Shown in pieces: positions 26,618 through 36,321 of a stretch of 64,000 bases of DNA. The notes under the pieces are model-generated. The model did no database searches, had not been told where the DNA came from, and saw only the letters and a list, made by a program, of their open reading frames with translations. A program made the translations under genes and the position numbers. Each line of letters opens with the position of its first letter. Position 1 is the first letter of the stretch. Source of the DNA: JAPOXR01 sp965221815 (GTDB taxonomy: Bacteria; Pseudomonadota; Alphaproteobacteria; Rhodobacterales; Rhodobacteraceae); the NCBI GenBank assembly GCA_965221815.1, contig OZ244915.1, positions 744,001-808,000 of the forward strand, written 5' to 3'.

Positions 26618-27865
26618 GTGCAGCGCTATTCTTCAATCAGACTCTTGCGGGAGGCATTGCGCGGTCATTCTGGTTGGGAGCAGGCTTGGAATACCCCCGA
26701 CCCTCGTCCCCAATATGATTACATCATTATTGGTGCCGGCGGGCATGGGTTGGCGACCGCGTATTATCTGGGAAAGAATCATGCGATCTTCAATGTCGCA
26801 ATCCTCGAAAAAGGATGGCTCGGGGGCGGCAATACCGGACGCAATACGACCATCATCCGATCCAACTACCTTCATGATGAATCAGTTGCGATTTATGAAA
26901 AATCACGCCAACTCTATGAGTCAATGAGCAAGGATTTGAATATGAACGTCATGTTCAGTCCACGCGGTGTCCTGACTCTGGCACAGACTCATCATGAAGT
27001 TGATAATCTGATGCGAGTTGCCGGTAGCAATCTTCGGCAGGGTATCGACACAGAATTTATTACGCCATCACGCATCAGCGAGATTTGCCCGTCAATTTGC
27101 ATTGACGGTCCCCGCTATCCGATACGCGGCGCACTCTGGCACCCACAAGGGGGTACCGCGCGCCATGATGCTGTCGCCTGGGGGTATGCCAGGACCTGCT
27201 CGGCGATGGGGATGCATGTCATCGAGGATTGTGAAGTCACAGGAATCCTGCAGAGTGACAGTTGTGTCACAGGTGTGACAACAACACGTGGAGCCATTCA
27301 TTGCAACAAACTGGGAATCGTGGCCGCCGGATATACGGGCACACTTGCCGAAATGGCAGGATTCGAGCTTCCTATTGAGTCGGTTTCTCTCCAGGCTTTG
27401 GTTTCCGAGCCTGTCAAACCATTTCTTGACGTGGTGGTCATGGCAAATACTGTACATGGTTATGTCAGTCAGTCTGATAAAGGTGAACTCGTGATCGGTG
27501 GCGGGACTGACGGTTATAACAACTTCTCGCAAAGAGGTTCCTTCACACATATTGAAGAAACCGTATCTGCAATTGTTGAGATGTTTCCGATCGTCTCCCG
27601 ACTCAAGATGCTCCGCCAGTGGGGCGGAATCGTTGATATGACAGCCGATCGTTCACCAATTATTTCCAAGACTCCTGTCAAGAATCTCTATGTTGATTGC
27701 GGGTGGGGTACGGGCGGTTTCAAGGCGATTCCAGGTTCCGGCTGGGCAATGGCCGAACTCATGGTGAATGATGCACCCGGGTTATTGGCAGCGCCTTTTG
27801 ACTTGCAGCGATTTTCTCAGGGTCGATTCGTTGATGAACGGGTCGCGGCTGGTGTCGCTCATTGA
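26618..27865 (+). CDS. soxB: Sarcosine oxidase, beta subunit
   Basis: FAD/FMN-bearing catalytic subunit of heterotetrameric sarcosine oxidase, which demethylates sarcosine to glycine with formation of 5,10-methylene-THF and hydrogen peroxide. GTG 26618 with GGGAAGGA upstream gives 415 aa and the family start QRYSSIRLLREALRGHSGW; more upstream starts add non-conserved residues. Motifs: DYIIIGAGGHGLATAYYL (dinucleotide binding), EKGWLGGGNTGRNTTIIRSNY, the RHDAVAWGYA block with the His expected to hold FMN covalently, and CGWGTGGFKAIPGSG. First gene of soxBDAG. Confidence 0.93.
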   Translation: MQRYSSIRLLREALRGHSGWEQAWNTPDPRPQYDYIIIGAGGHGLATAYYLGKNHAIFNVAILEKGWLGGGNTGRNTTIIRSNYLHDESVAIYEKSRQLYESMSKDLNMNVMFSPRGVLTLAQTHHEVDNLMRVAGSNLRQGIDTEFITPSRISEICPSICIDGPRYPIRGALWHPQGGTARHDAVAWGYARTCSAMGMHVIEDCEVTGILQSDSCVTGVTTTRGAIHCNKLGIVAAGYTGTLAEMAGFELPIESVSLQALVSEPVKPFLDVVVMANTVHGYVSQSDKGELVIGGGTDGYNNFSQRGSFTHIEETVSAIVEMFPIVSRLKMLRQWGGIVDMTADRSPIISKTPVKNLYVDCGWGTGGFKAIPGSGWAMAELMVNDAPGLLAAPFDLQRFSQGRFVDERVAAGVAH

Positions 27866-27889
27866 GAAGAAGATATAGCGAAAGGGATC

Positions 27890-28237
27890 ATGTTACGGCT
27901 TAAGTGCCCCTACTGTCAGTTGGACGCTGACGAGACTGAACTCTCACCCGGTGGAGAAGCGCATATTCGCCGGAGAGCGATGGATTCGACAGACGCAGAA
28001 TTCACAGATTATCTGTTTCGCCGCCGCAATCCCCGGGATGTGCATGTGGAGAGATGGCGGCACAGTTTCGGCTGTGGCAAATGGTTTATCGCTGCGCGCT
28101 GTACTCTCACACAGGAAGTGTTTGCGACCTATAAGGCACAGTGGCAACATGTTCCCAAATCTGTGCTTGATGCCATTGATGCACGCCGACCAGGGTCGGA
28201 TCTCCCGAAGTCATTGCAGGATCGGGAGAACCAGTGA
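27890..28237 (+). CDS. soxD: Sarcosine oxidase, delta subunit
   Basis: The 115-aa subunit of heterotetrameric sarcosine oxidase holds a zinc site: CPYC near the N-terminus and HSFGCGKWFIAARCT further on. It also has the family block DYLFRRRNPRDVHVERWRH. ATG 27890 follows AAGGGATC, 24 bp after soxB. Its TGA overlaps the soxA start (GTGA, 28234-28237), so it is translationally coupled to it. Confidence 0.93.
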   Translation: MLRLKCPYCQLDADETELSPGGEAHIRRRAMDSTDAEFTDYLFRRRNPRDVHVERWRHSFGCGKWFIAARCTLTQEVFATYKAQWQHVPKSVLDAIDARRPGSDLPKSLQDRENQ

Positions 28238-31200
28238 GCACACGATTGGTCCAAGGCGGGAGACTGATTGATCGCCGTCGCCGATTGAGCTTCCAGTTTA
28301 ACGGGCATTCTTTCTCGGGTTTTGAGGGTGACAGTCTGGCGTCTGCTCTTCTCGCGAATGATCAAATTCTCGTCGGCAGATCCTTCAAATTCCATCGGCC
28401 GCGGGGTTTGGTCGCAAGCGGACCGGAGGAACCAAACGGCCTAGTGACGATAGGCGAGGGGGGGCTGGCCGAACCAAATTGTGTTGCAACGATGACAGAG
28501 CTTCATGATGGGATGAAGGCATCATCACAGAATCACTTTCCCAGCCTTGAGTTTGATATCGGAGCCGTTGCCGGACTCGCTGCAGGACTGTTGCCGGCGG
28601 GCTTCTACTACAAGACCTTTATGCAGCCACGCAGCTTGTGGAAGCGACTCTATGAACCCGTGTTGAGGCACGCGGCCGGGCTTGGCAGAGCCCCGCGCCA
28701 TCGTGACAGTTCGGATTACGAGCATTTTCATGTCCATGTCGATCTTCTGGTTGTTGGTGGGGGTGTTGCAGGGCTGCTTGCGGCGCAAGCTGCGGCGGAG
28801 AGCGGTGCCGAGGTTCTCATTGTTGAACAGATGCCTTTTTGGGGCGGGCGAAGTGCCGTTGATCACGCAACGATTGATGGTGTCGACAGCAGCGACTGGA
28901 TTGCACAACTTGTCAGTTCGTTAGAGGCCTACAACTCAGTGCATATGCTCAACCGGACGACTCTATTTGGCGTTTATGATCATGGTTTGGCGCTGGCAGT
29001 CGAGCGGGTGAGCGATCATCGTCCAGAGACGGGTGCTCTGCGCCAACGGATTTGGCGGATTCGCCCACGGCAAATCATTCTGGCGACAGGCGCGATTGAG
29101 CGACCGATTTGCTTCCAGCAGAATGACACGCCGGGAGTGATGCTCGCGTCGGCTGTACGCGACTATGTCAAAAACTACGGGGTTTCTCCCGGTGATCGGA
29201 CAGTTATCGCGGTCAACAATGACGACGGATATCGGACGGCCCTAGCCCTGTCAGAAGCCGGGTTGGAGGTTCCAGCAGTCCTGGATTCACGCCCCAGAGT
29301 GGAGAGTGAGTTGCCGGAAGACGTACAATCGAAAGGGATTCATGTCGAGTTTGGTCGCGCAGTTGCGGCCGTTCAGGGAAGGAAACGGGTGACTCGTGTG
29401 CAGGTCTGTTCACAAATGGGCGAGGGTTCGGTCCTGAGAGAGATTACCTGTGATTCGGTGTCGATGTCGGGCGGTTGGTCACCCGTGGTGCACCTTTGGT
29501 CGCATTGTGGCGGCAAACTGGTTTGGGATCCGACCCTGGTGGCTTTCCGCCCCGACCCCGATTTTCCGCCAATCAATTCTGCGGGGCGCACGATGACCTA
29601 CACGGCGGGCGCCGTCTCCGGTTGTCCGACCCTTCAACAGACTCTTGAAGATGCGGTGAGGGCCTCAGAGATGGCCCTGAAGAGTCTCGGTCTTGGCGGG
29701 CGGTCGATCAAGAGAATCACCTGTCAGGCCGAGCGCTTTTCAGAACCCTCCAGCGATTGTTTGTCTCCAAGTGGGATCAAGGCATCAGCGCGGGACAAAA
29801 TCTGGGTGGATTTCCAGAATGATGTCAAGGTCTCAGATCTCGATCTTGCGGCTCAGGAGAATTATGTAAGATCCGAACATGCCAAACGCTACACCACGCT
29901 GGGCATGGCGACAGATCAGGGAAAGCTCTCCAATATCAACGGGTTGATGTTAATGGCCCGCAATCGTGGCATTGAACCAGGTGAGGCTGGTGTGACGACT
30001 TTTCGGCCCCCTTACACCGCAGTGACGTTTGGTGCGATTGCGGGTGACCGGCGGGGCCCCATGTTTAAACCGGTGCGCAAGACACCGATGGATCAATGGC
30101 ACGAGGATAACGGGGCCTCCTGGGAATTGGTCGGCGACTGGCGCCGCCCCTACTGCTATCTCAAGGGGAGCGAAGGGGTGAATCGAGCGGTCGAGCGCGA
30201 AACGCTGGGCGTGCGACGTTCGGTAGGCTTACTTGATGCGTCAACCCTGGGTAAAATGACCGTTTCGGGGCCGGATGCCGGTCGATTTCTCGATATGATC
30301 TATACATCCCAGATGAGTGAACTTGCAGTCGGGCGGTGTCGCTACGGGTTGATTTGCGATGAAAATGGGTTCCTGATGGATGACGGAGTCGTCGCGCGGA
30401 TCAGCGAAACCAGTTTTGTTTGCCACACGACGAGCTCGCAGGCCGGGCCGGTCCACGGTTGGATGGAGGATTGGCTGCAATGTGAATGGCCGGACTGGCA
30501 GGTGTATACTGCGGATTTATCTGAACAAATGGCGCAAATCGTCATCGCCGGGCCCAAGGCCCGCATGATTCTTGAGAAGCTGGGTATCGGGTCCATTTCC
30601 AACGAGGCTTTGCCGCATATGGCATGGAGTGATCGACCTGTCGGAAATCTCATGGCGCGGATCTACAGAATTTCATACTCTGGAGAACTTTCATATGAAA
30701 TTGCGGTTCCCGCTTCAGCGGGCATGGATATATGGATGCAGTTGTGTGATGCCGGGCAGGAATTCGGTCTCGAGGTCTATGGCACAGAGGCCATGCATGT
30801 CCTGCGCGCCGAGAAGGGATATATCTTGATCGGTCAGGAATCGGATGGCACAATCACTCCACAGGAACTGGGTCTCGGCTGGGCAATTTCCAAGAACAAG
30901 GGAGACTTTATGGGAAAACGTGGACAGCACCGACAACTCAGCAACACTATCAGCAATTTGCGATTGGTAGGTCTCGAGACGGTTGATGCCAATGCTGTCC
31001 TGCCGGTCGGGGCACAAGTTTCATCAGTGACGACGTCGACATATGGTTTTCCACATTGCACGGCGCGCATCACATCGAGCTATCATTCCCCCGTATTGAA
31101 TCGCAGAATTGCTCTTGGTCTGGTCGAAAATGGTTCTAAGAGAATGGGCGAGACCATTCGTTTTACCGTGGGAGATGGAGAGGTGGCTGCAAAGATTGTC

Positions 31201-31245
31201 CGCCCGGTTTTCTACGACCCGGAAGGACGGCAGCTTCATGGCTGA
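28234..31245 (+). CDS. soxA: Sarcosine oxidase, alpha subunit
   Basis: The 1003-aa subunit binds NAD and tetrahydrofolate. The N-terminal part is a ferredoxin-like fold (FNGHSFSGFEGDSLASALLAN, GRSFKFHRPRGL). A dinucleotide-binding domain follows (DLLVVGGGVAGLLAAQAA, about residue 170), then a domain with ILATGAIERPICF. The C-terminal third, from about residue 640, is a GcvT-like aminomethyltransferase domain (GLLDASTLGKMTVSGPDAGRF, EKGYILIGQESDGTITPQELGL) that passes the methylene carbon to folate. GTG start 28234 overlaps soxD by four bases. Length is normal for the family. Confidence 0.94.
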   Translation: MSTRLVQGGRLIDRRRRLSFQFNGHSFSGFEGDSLASALLANDQILVGRSFKFHRPRGLVASGPEEPNGLVTIGEGGLAEPNCVATMTELHDGMKASSQNHFPSLEFDIGAVAGLAAGLLPAGFYYKTFMQPRSLWKRLYEPVLRHAAGLGRAPRHRDSSDYEHFHVHVDLLVVGGGVAGLLAAQAAAESGAEVLIVEQMPFWGGRSAVDHATIDGVDSSDWIAQLVSSLEAYNSVHMLNRTTLFGVYDHGLALAVERVSDHRPETGALRQRIWRIRPRQIILATGAIERPICFQQNDTPGVMLASAVRDYVKNYGVSPGDRTVIAVNNDDGYRTALALSEAGLEVPAVLDSRPRVESELPEDVQSKGIHVEFGRAVAAVQGRKRVTRVQVCSQMGEGSVLREITCDSVSMSGGWSPVVHLWSHCGGKLVWDPTLVAFRPDPDFPPINSAGRTMTYTAGAVSGCPTLQQTLEDAVRASEMALKSLGLGGRSIKRITCQAERFSEPSSDCLSPSGIKASARDKIWVDFQNDVKVSDLDLAAQENYVRSEHAKRYTTLGMATDQGKLSNINGLMLMARNRGIEPGEAGVTTFRPPYTAVTFGAIAGDRRGPMFKPVRKTPMDQWHEDNGASWELVGDWRRPYCYLKGSEGVNRAVERETLGVRRSVGLLDASTLGKMTVSGPDAGRFLDMIYTSQMSELAVGRCRYGLICDENGFLMDDGVVARISETSFVCHTTSSQAGPVHGWMEDWLQCEWPDWQVYTADLSEQMAQIVIAGPKARMILEKLGIGSISNEALPHMAWSDRPVGNLMARIYRISYSGELSYEIAVPASAGMDIWMQLCDAGQEFGLEVYGTEAMHVLRAEKGYILIGQESDGTITPQELGLGWAISKNKGDFMGKRGQHRQLSNTISNLRLVGLETVDANAVLPVGAQVSSVTTSTYGFPHCTARITSSYHSPVLNRRIALGLVENGSKRMGETIRFTVGDGEVAAKIVRPVFYDPEGRQLHG

Positions 31246-31789
31246 TCGCACAGGTGCCACGAGAGATAATCATGTTCGGCTCTTGACACCGCGTGGTATG
31301 TTGATGATCCGTGCTGATCTGCAAGACTCGATGATCGCAGGGATAATTGCGCAGACTCTCGCTGTCGCTGTGCCTGCGCCTCGGCGGATTGATGCCAATG
31401 AGGGCCGGGAATTGGCCTGGATGTCTCCTGACGAATTGCTGGCCTTTGTTCCGATTGAAGACGTTGATGAGATGGTGCATCAATTGCAGAATGCGCTTGC
31501 GGATACGCATCATCTGGTGATGGATGTGTCGTCAATGCGACAAGAATTTGAGCTTGTCGGTGCTGTCCGCGACATTCTTGCGAAGGGAACGCCCTCTGAC
31601 ATCTCTCCCGGTGGACTCAAGGTCAGGGACTTCAGGAGATCACGTCTGGGACAGTTGGCCGCAGCATTTTGGTTGACCGAAGACGAGTCAGCGCATGTGC
31701 TCTGTCGCCGCTCGGAAACTGATTTTATGCAGCGTTGGCTGCATGCTGCAGCATTGGTGCAAAAGGCACCCAAATTCTATCACCGCTGA
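31238..31789 (+). CDS. soxG: Sarcosine oxidase, gamma subunit
   Basis: The 183-aa subunit completes the heterotetramer and has the fold of the GcvT N-terminal region. Blocks visible: RRIDANEGRELAWMSPDELLAFVP, VMDVSSMRQEFELVG, LAKGTPSDISPG, FRRSRLGQLAAAFWL and a final LCRRSETDFMQRWLHAAA. ATG 31238 overlaps the soxA end by eight bases, which fits coupled translation; further upstream starts would lie deep inside soxA. Confidence 0.9.
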   Translation: MADRTGATRDNHVRLLTPRGMLMIRADLQDSMIAGIIAQTLAVAVPAPRRIDANEGRELAWMSPDELLAFVPIEDVDEMVHQLQNALADTHHLVMDVSSMRQEFELVGAVRDILAKGTPSDISPGGLKVRDFRRSRLGQLAAAFWLTEDESAHVLCRRSETDFMQRWLHAAALVQKAPKFYHR

Positions 31790-31896
31790 ATTTGATGAGC
31801 GTTGCACACCATGCAAGGCGGAATTGACCATTCAGTTGCTACTCATTTGCCAGTCAGCGCATATCTTTGTGCTGTGGTCAATTTGGAGCGCAGATC

Positions 31897-32082
31897 ATGC
31901 AGATACAGAAGGACGAATATCCGTCGTTGAGCTATGCCGAAGTCAGGCGCCGTGCATCGCAATTGCGGGCCCAGGCGCTGAGACAGGGATGGGTTTGGAT
32001 TGCAAATCAGGTTCGGGCCGGATTTGCATCGCAGGAGAACCGCCAGCGAAATCGATCGTCCCACAATCGCCATGCTGTATGA
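31897..32082 (+). CDS. Small conserved-looking protein, unknown
   Basis: The 61-aa product starts at ATG 31897 with GGAG nine bases upstream. It is basic, with a predicted amphipathic helix (YAEVRRRASQLRAQALRQGWVWI) followed by an Arg- and Asn-rich tail. The helix resembles short alphaproteobacterial proteins of the RSP_7527 type, but the match is by eye only. Confidence 0.45.
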   Translation: MQIQKDEYPSLSYAEVRRRASQLRAQALRQGWVWIANQVRAGFASQENRQRNRSSHNRHAV

Positions 32083-32290
32083 GATCTCATTCGTCTGTCA
32101 TCTGACGATGATCAATTTGGAAACATAACGGCAACGGTGTGCGCCTGATTCAGATTGGCATGACGTGCAGGTCAGAATGTTGGTCAGTGTGGGATTTGTC
32201 GGTGGCCCCGTTCAAACCCTCACTGGAATCAGTCTCTCTGGCAAATGGTCATCTTAAATTCATTCATCCTCGTCTTTGTGTCGACTCCTT

Positions 32291-33001
32291 TCAGGAGTGC
32301 GTTGGCACCTGATGATCTCCGTCTTTTTTCCAACGTTCTTCGCGCTTCTCAATAGCATGGATTCGATCTTCAATGCGCGGATGGCTCATCAGCCAGGCGA
32401 TTCCACCACCCGATTGTCCGGTCAGTGTCGGGAGCTTTCGAAAAAGTGTTTTTTGCGGTTGGGTACCGATCCCGGCAGCAGTGAGGAGGGCGCTGGCGTA
32501 GGCGTCAGCGGCAAATTCATCGTCACGTGACAGGCGTTTGAAAAAAAGGGTGATCAGCGTTTGGGCGAGGAAAGCGCCGAGGAAAGGAATGAATCGATTG
32601 AATAATGCACCAAGAAGAATACGCGCGGCATTTTGTCCGGCAAAACTGGCGAGTCGTCCTTTGGTATGCCCAAGCATGACATGGCCGATTTCATGCGCAA
32701 TTACCGATGCAAGCTCTTCGCCGCTGATATCTCCCCTTAAATAACAATTCATCAGGCCGCGTGTGATGTAGATCTCGCCATTCGGCAGGACCATTCCGTT
32801 GATTGGCGACACTTCATGGATTCGAATATCGATCGATTCAATCTTGGCGACGCGTGCCAGCTTTTGGTGAAGTTGGCGAACTGCCATATCATTCATTGGA
32901 CTTGAATCACGACGAAGTTTACGCTGCATCTGCCAGGCGGAGAGCTTCATGGCGATGAACGCATAGAGAAAAGGCACTGCAAACAGGAGAAATTTGAGCA
33001 T
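32291..33001 (-). CDS. M48-family zinc metallopeptidase
   Basis: The 236-aa membrane-bound protease has an N-terminal hydrophobic segment (LKFLLFAVPFLYAFIAMKL), the substrate-side block PNGEIYITRGLM, the zinc motif VIAHEIGHVMLGH (HExxH), a second membrane stretch (LGALFNRFIPFLGAFLAQTLITLFF), and DDEFAADAYA with the third zinc ligand. It also has the SHPRIEDRI end typical of M48. It is likely an HtpX- or LoiP-like quality-control enzyme of the envelope. The gene follows a small membrane protein gene on the same strand by 64 bp. Confidence 0.85.
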   Translation of the reverse strand: MLKFLLFAVPFLYAFIAMKLSAWQMQRKLRRDSSPMNDMAVRQLHQKLARVAKIESIDIRIHEVSPINGMVLPNGEIYITRGLMNCYLRGDISGEELASVIAHEIGHVMLGHTKGRLASFAGQNAARILLGALFNRFIPFLGAFLAQTLITLFFKRLSRDDEFAADAYASALLTAAGIGTQPQKTLFRKLPTLTGQSGGGIAWLMSHPRIEDRIHAIEKREERWKKDGDHQVPTHS

Positions 33002-33065
33002 TACCGATTATTTTTTCCGGTCGCTACAAGCAGTCGCAGCGAGATGTTTGCCTGCATACCACTGA

Positions 33066-33269
33066 TCAAGCCTCTTTCGGCACCAGTAGCCAGCCGAGCG
33101 CAAGAGTCACAAACAAACCGCAGAGTGACAGCGCGATGGCCCAGACAGCTGCATATTGCAGTCTATCCTTGTAGTTGCCGCCACGATTGATGGCAGTTCG
33201 GGCGCCAACAAAGACTCCGATAATGGCAAATGCGAGCACGATCATTGGTTTTTTGTGAAGAAATACCAC
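33066..33269 (-). CDS. Small membrane protein
   Basis: The 67-aa product (GTG 33269, or ATG 33245 giving 59 aa) has two predicted membrane helices: MIVLAFAIIGVFVGARTA and YAAVWAIALSLCGLFVTLALGWLLV. Between them is a short Asn/Gly/Lys loop that would face the cytoplasm by the positive-inside rule. It resembles small apolipoprotein-free membrane proteins of alphaproteobacteria. It precedes the M48 peptidase and may be in the same operon; the function is unknown. Confidence 0.6.
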   Translation of the reverse strand: MVFLHKKPMIVLAFAIIGVFVGARTAINRGGNYKDRLQYAAVWAIALSLCGLFVTLALGWLLVPKEA

Positions 33270-33634
33270 TCATTTGGCAAGAAAAATCAACCTGTGGAAT
33301 CCAGTACGATTGATGCTGCATCATAGGCGGCCTGGCCGCAGAATCTCATCATTTCCAGCCAGCCTGAACTCAACGTTGGGCATGGCTTCGGGTGAGGTTA
33401 CCATGATCATATCATGCCGCCGACAGGCCGTGTCATCAATTGAGTGCCGGCATGTCTCACCGTGACATCCACTGACGTTGTCTCATCATATGAATCAACG
33501 AGATGCAGTTTGGCAACCAAAGGCTGTACAGTGTCTGCCGGTCTTGCCAGCCCGCCGCTGACTTGCAATTGGCGATTTCACAGCAGCATCGATACGCTGC
33601 GTGGATGGACATCAGGGGACAGGACGATAATCAA

Positions 33635-34876
33635 ATGGTGTGGGCGAATGACCTGTCCGGGACGATCAACGTGCCTGACGACATGACCATTATCGGTGGT
33701 GGGATTGCCGGTCTTGCCGTCGCAACGTTGCTGGCCCGTGCGCAGCGACGCGTGACAGTCATTGAGAGTCGTCATACAATCGGTGAAACGGGTTATGGAA
33801 TTCAAATGACGCCGAACGGCGCACGAATTCTCAAAAGACTCGGCATTTTCGGGCACGGGTCTGCCATATCAGCTGACAGGATTGAGTTTTGCTGCCCAAG
33901 GAGCGGTCAAGTTTGGCATCAACTCATGTTGCATGGGCAGCGTCACGACTCGTCCCCCTATCTTCTTTGGCATCGCGCAGATCTGATGACGCAACTGGTA
34001 GAGCAAGCAAAAATCTCAGGTGTCAACCTGCGCCTTGATACGCATGTGGTGAAAGTTGAGGACAACGGCCACCGGGTGGCTTGCACTCTTGCCAGCGGAG
34101 ACGTCATCCCGGCAGAGTATCTGATTGGATGTGACGGACTGACTTCACCCGTGCGGCAGATGTTGAATCCTCATTCACTTCCCCTGTACCGTCATCATGC
34201 CTGGCGTTCACTGGTTGCGATTCCGTCATCTCAGCGGGTGCATGAAAATGTCATTCGCGTATTGACAGGTCCGGGCGGGCATGTGGTGACATATCCGCTT
34301 CGTAGCGGAAGTGTCTTGAATATTGTGGCCATCAAGGAGGCTGGAAGAGCCGTTCGGCGAGACCCCGGGATGTGTTGTATTTCCACGGATCGGGTTCTCC
34401 GGGAATTTGACTCATTCGGCCATCATGTGCGGGATCTTCTGCAGCAATGTGAGCCGCTTGAGTATTGGCCCATAGTGGGCTCGTCGGTTGCCAAAAAATG
34501 GTCTGGCCGCCGGTCAACCCTGATCGGAGATGCTCTGCATGCGATGCCGCCATTTCTCGCGCAGGGTGGAAATATGGCACTCGAAGATGCGTGGACATTA
34601 TCCCAGTCCCTGATTTCCAATACCGATATTGCAGAGGCGCATCGGCAGTTCCGCTTGAAGCGAGAGCCGAGAATTCGCAAAGTGCTGGACCATGTCGAGT
34701 TACAAGGGCGGTTGTATCACGCGAGAGGTTTGGCAACCCCGGCTCGCCAAGCGGTATTGTGTAGCCTCAATCGCCTGGCTCCAGGTCTTCTGCGAAAACG
34801 CCTGGCCTGGCTCTTTGACTGGGACGAGTGCGCAACCGCTGTCGGCACCAACAGCAGGCCCGTTGACAGGTCATAG
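33635..34876 (+). CDS. FAD-dependent monooxygenase (salicylate hydroxylase/UbiH type)
   Basis: The protein is about 413 aa. The FAD motifs are MTIIGGGIAGLAVATLLARA (GxGxxG), YLIGCDGLTSPVRQ (DG motif) and TLIGDALHAMPPFLAQGGNMALEDA (GD motif), in group A flavoprotein hydroxylase order, with ESRHTIGETGYGIQMTPNGARIL as in salicylate or 6-hydroxynicotinate monooxygenases. It likely hydroxylates an aromatic substrate with NAD(P)H. The start is uncertain: ATG 33635 (AGGA about 10 bases upstream) is chosen; 33605 and 33684 are alternatives. No aromatic catabolism genes adjoin it. Confidence 0.82.
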   Translation: MVWANDLSGTINVPDDMTIIGGGIAGLAVATLLARAQRRVTVIESRHTIGETGYGIQMTPNGARILKRLGIFGHGSAISADRIEFCCPRSGQVWHQLMLHGQRHDSSPYLLWHRADLMTQLVEQAKISGVNLRLDTHVVKVEDNGHRVACTLASGDVIPAEYLIGCDGLTSPVRQMLNPHSLPLYRHHAWRSLVAIPSSQRVHENVIRVLTGPGGHVVTYPLRSGSVLNIVAIKEAGRAVRRDPGMCCISTDRVLREFDSFGHHVRDLLQQCEPLEYWPIVGSSVAKKWSGRRSTLIGDALHAMPPFLAQGGNMALEDAWTLSQSLISNTDIAEAHRQFRLKREPRIRKVLDHVELQGRLYHARGLATPARQAVLCSLNRLAPGLLRKRLAWLFDWDECATAVGTNSRPVDRS

Positions 34877-35172
34877 AAGGTTTCAAGGTCTGACCATGTC
34901 GGGAAGGCACGACTGAGTTTTGCCAGGTCCCCGCTCAGAATCCCATATTGCCAGGGTCGAAGGCTCGATCTGCTCCCCTTTTTGCCAGCCTGATGTTGTC
35001 GGCGGTTTGCGTGTGACAAGCCTCTGCGGCGCCTGGCCAAGTGAAAGTCTGGATCGAGGGGGAGCTGTTTCCGTTCGCTTCGTGGATACGCGTGTCATCA
35101 AAGAACGCGGCAATGCCATCTCGCAATCGTGGTTTCAACCGGTAAGGTAGACAGCGGGCTATCATTGGAGAT
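34877..35172. other. Intergenic stretch, possible oxidoreductase relic
   Basis: No intact gene. On the minus strand a broken frame reads DRAFDPGNMGF then GDLAKLSRAFPTWSDLETFYDL, somewhat like the end of an FAD-linked oxidase, but too short and shifted to call. Confidence 0.25.
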
Positions 35173-36321
35173 TCAAATGACATGGCCATCATGCAGCAAG
35201 CGCAAAAAGTCGGTGTACGGAAGTATGTCGATATCATCAATGCGTCGACGATCCTGTTCTGCAGTCACAACAAAGGCAGCGTTTGGGGAGAACTCGTCAG
35301 CGAAAGCCCGTATAGCGCGTAAATCACCGTGGCGTACGCGGGTCTTGACTTCGACGGCAACCTCTCCGCCCCCGAGTATGAAATCGACCTCAAGTCCTGA
35401 TTTTGTACGCCAGAACTCGATGGAATAATCTTGCTCTCGGTAGCCACGAGCGGCAATCAGTTCAAGAAAAATGAAATGTTCAAATGCACGGCCAAATTCA
35501 GGTCCGCATTCATTTGTCAGAGACCTGCCGCATATATGGCTTGCCACGCCGACATCAAACAAAAAAAACTTGGGAGCAGCGGTGATGCTCTGGCGCCCAC
35601 TGTTGCGGTGAAAGGGAAAGATCCGATACCCCACCAGGCTGTCCTGCAGAATGTCAAAATAAACCTTGACGGTTTTGGCATCGATGGCACATTCACGGCT
35701 GATCGAAGTATAATTGAGCAACTCTCCGTGACAAAATCGCAAACTATCAAAAAAACGAACAAATGTGGGGGCATTGCGGGTCGTAGCGCCATTGAAAATC
35801 TCTTCTGTGAGATAGTCTTGTACATAAGCCTTGAGTGAACGACCAAAACGTGGCTGGTCGTAAATTGAGGGAAGCATGCCGCGGTTGAGTGCCCGAAGCA
35901 GGTCAAATTCCGGCACTTCATTCCAGTTCAATGGAAACAAGTCAAAGCGCCAGGCGCGGCCACCCAGCAGATTAACCCCGGCCCGTCGCATGCGTCGCGC
36001 GCTTGACCCGCAAAGGATGAATGAGAAACCATGGCTTTCGATAAGGCGGTGCACTTCATCAAGCAGGGATGGAACTTTCTGAATCTCATCAATGATGATG
36101 GGTCGTTTCAAAATCTCAGGTGCCTTCTGGGTGAGTATTTCTCCCAGTCGAGCAGGTCGTGCACTGAGCGACAGAAGGTTGTCTGAGTTGAGAAGGTCTA
36201 TGTAGAAGCTGTTCGGAAATCTCTGGCGCAGAAAAGTGGACTTACCCGTTTGCCGCGCACCCCAGAGGAATGCAGACTGGCCCTGAGGCAAGTCCATGTT
36301 CAAGCGCCGTTGATAACCCAC
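35173..36321 (-). CDS. AAA ATPase with DUF4143 domain
   Basis: The 382-aa protein starts at GTG 36321. The N-terminal AAA_14 domain has Walker A WGARQTGKSTFLRQ, Walker B RPIIIDEIQKVP and a sensor block FILCGSSARRMRRAG. The C-terminal DUF4143 domain follows, with YVQDYLTEEI, FDVGVASHI and the PD-(D/E)XK-like end FWRTKSGLEVDFILGGGEVAVEVKTR. Such proteins are widespread, often horizontally spread, and of unknown function; a nuclease-like role is possible from the last motif. It stands alone in an accessory patch next to an insertion sequence. Confidence 0.88.
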   Translation of the reverse strand: MGYQRRLNMDLPQGQSAFLWGARQTGKSTFLRQRFPNSFYIDLLNSDNLLSLSARPARLGEILTQKAPEILKRPIIIDEIQKVPSLLDEVHRLIESHGFSFILCGSSARRMRRAGVNLLGGRAWRFDLFPLNWNEVPEFDLLRALNRGMLPSIYDQPRFGRSLKAYVQDYLTEEIFNGATTRNAPTFVRFFDSLRFCHGELLNYTSISRECAIDAKTVKVYFDILQDSLVGYRIFPFHRNSGRQSITAAPKFFLFDVGVASHICGRSLTNECGPEFGRAFEHFIFLELIAARGYREQDYSIEFWRTKSGLEVDFILGGGEVAVEVKTRVRHGDLRAIRAFADEFSPNAAFVVTAEQDRRRIDDIDILPYTDFLRLLHDGHVI

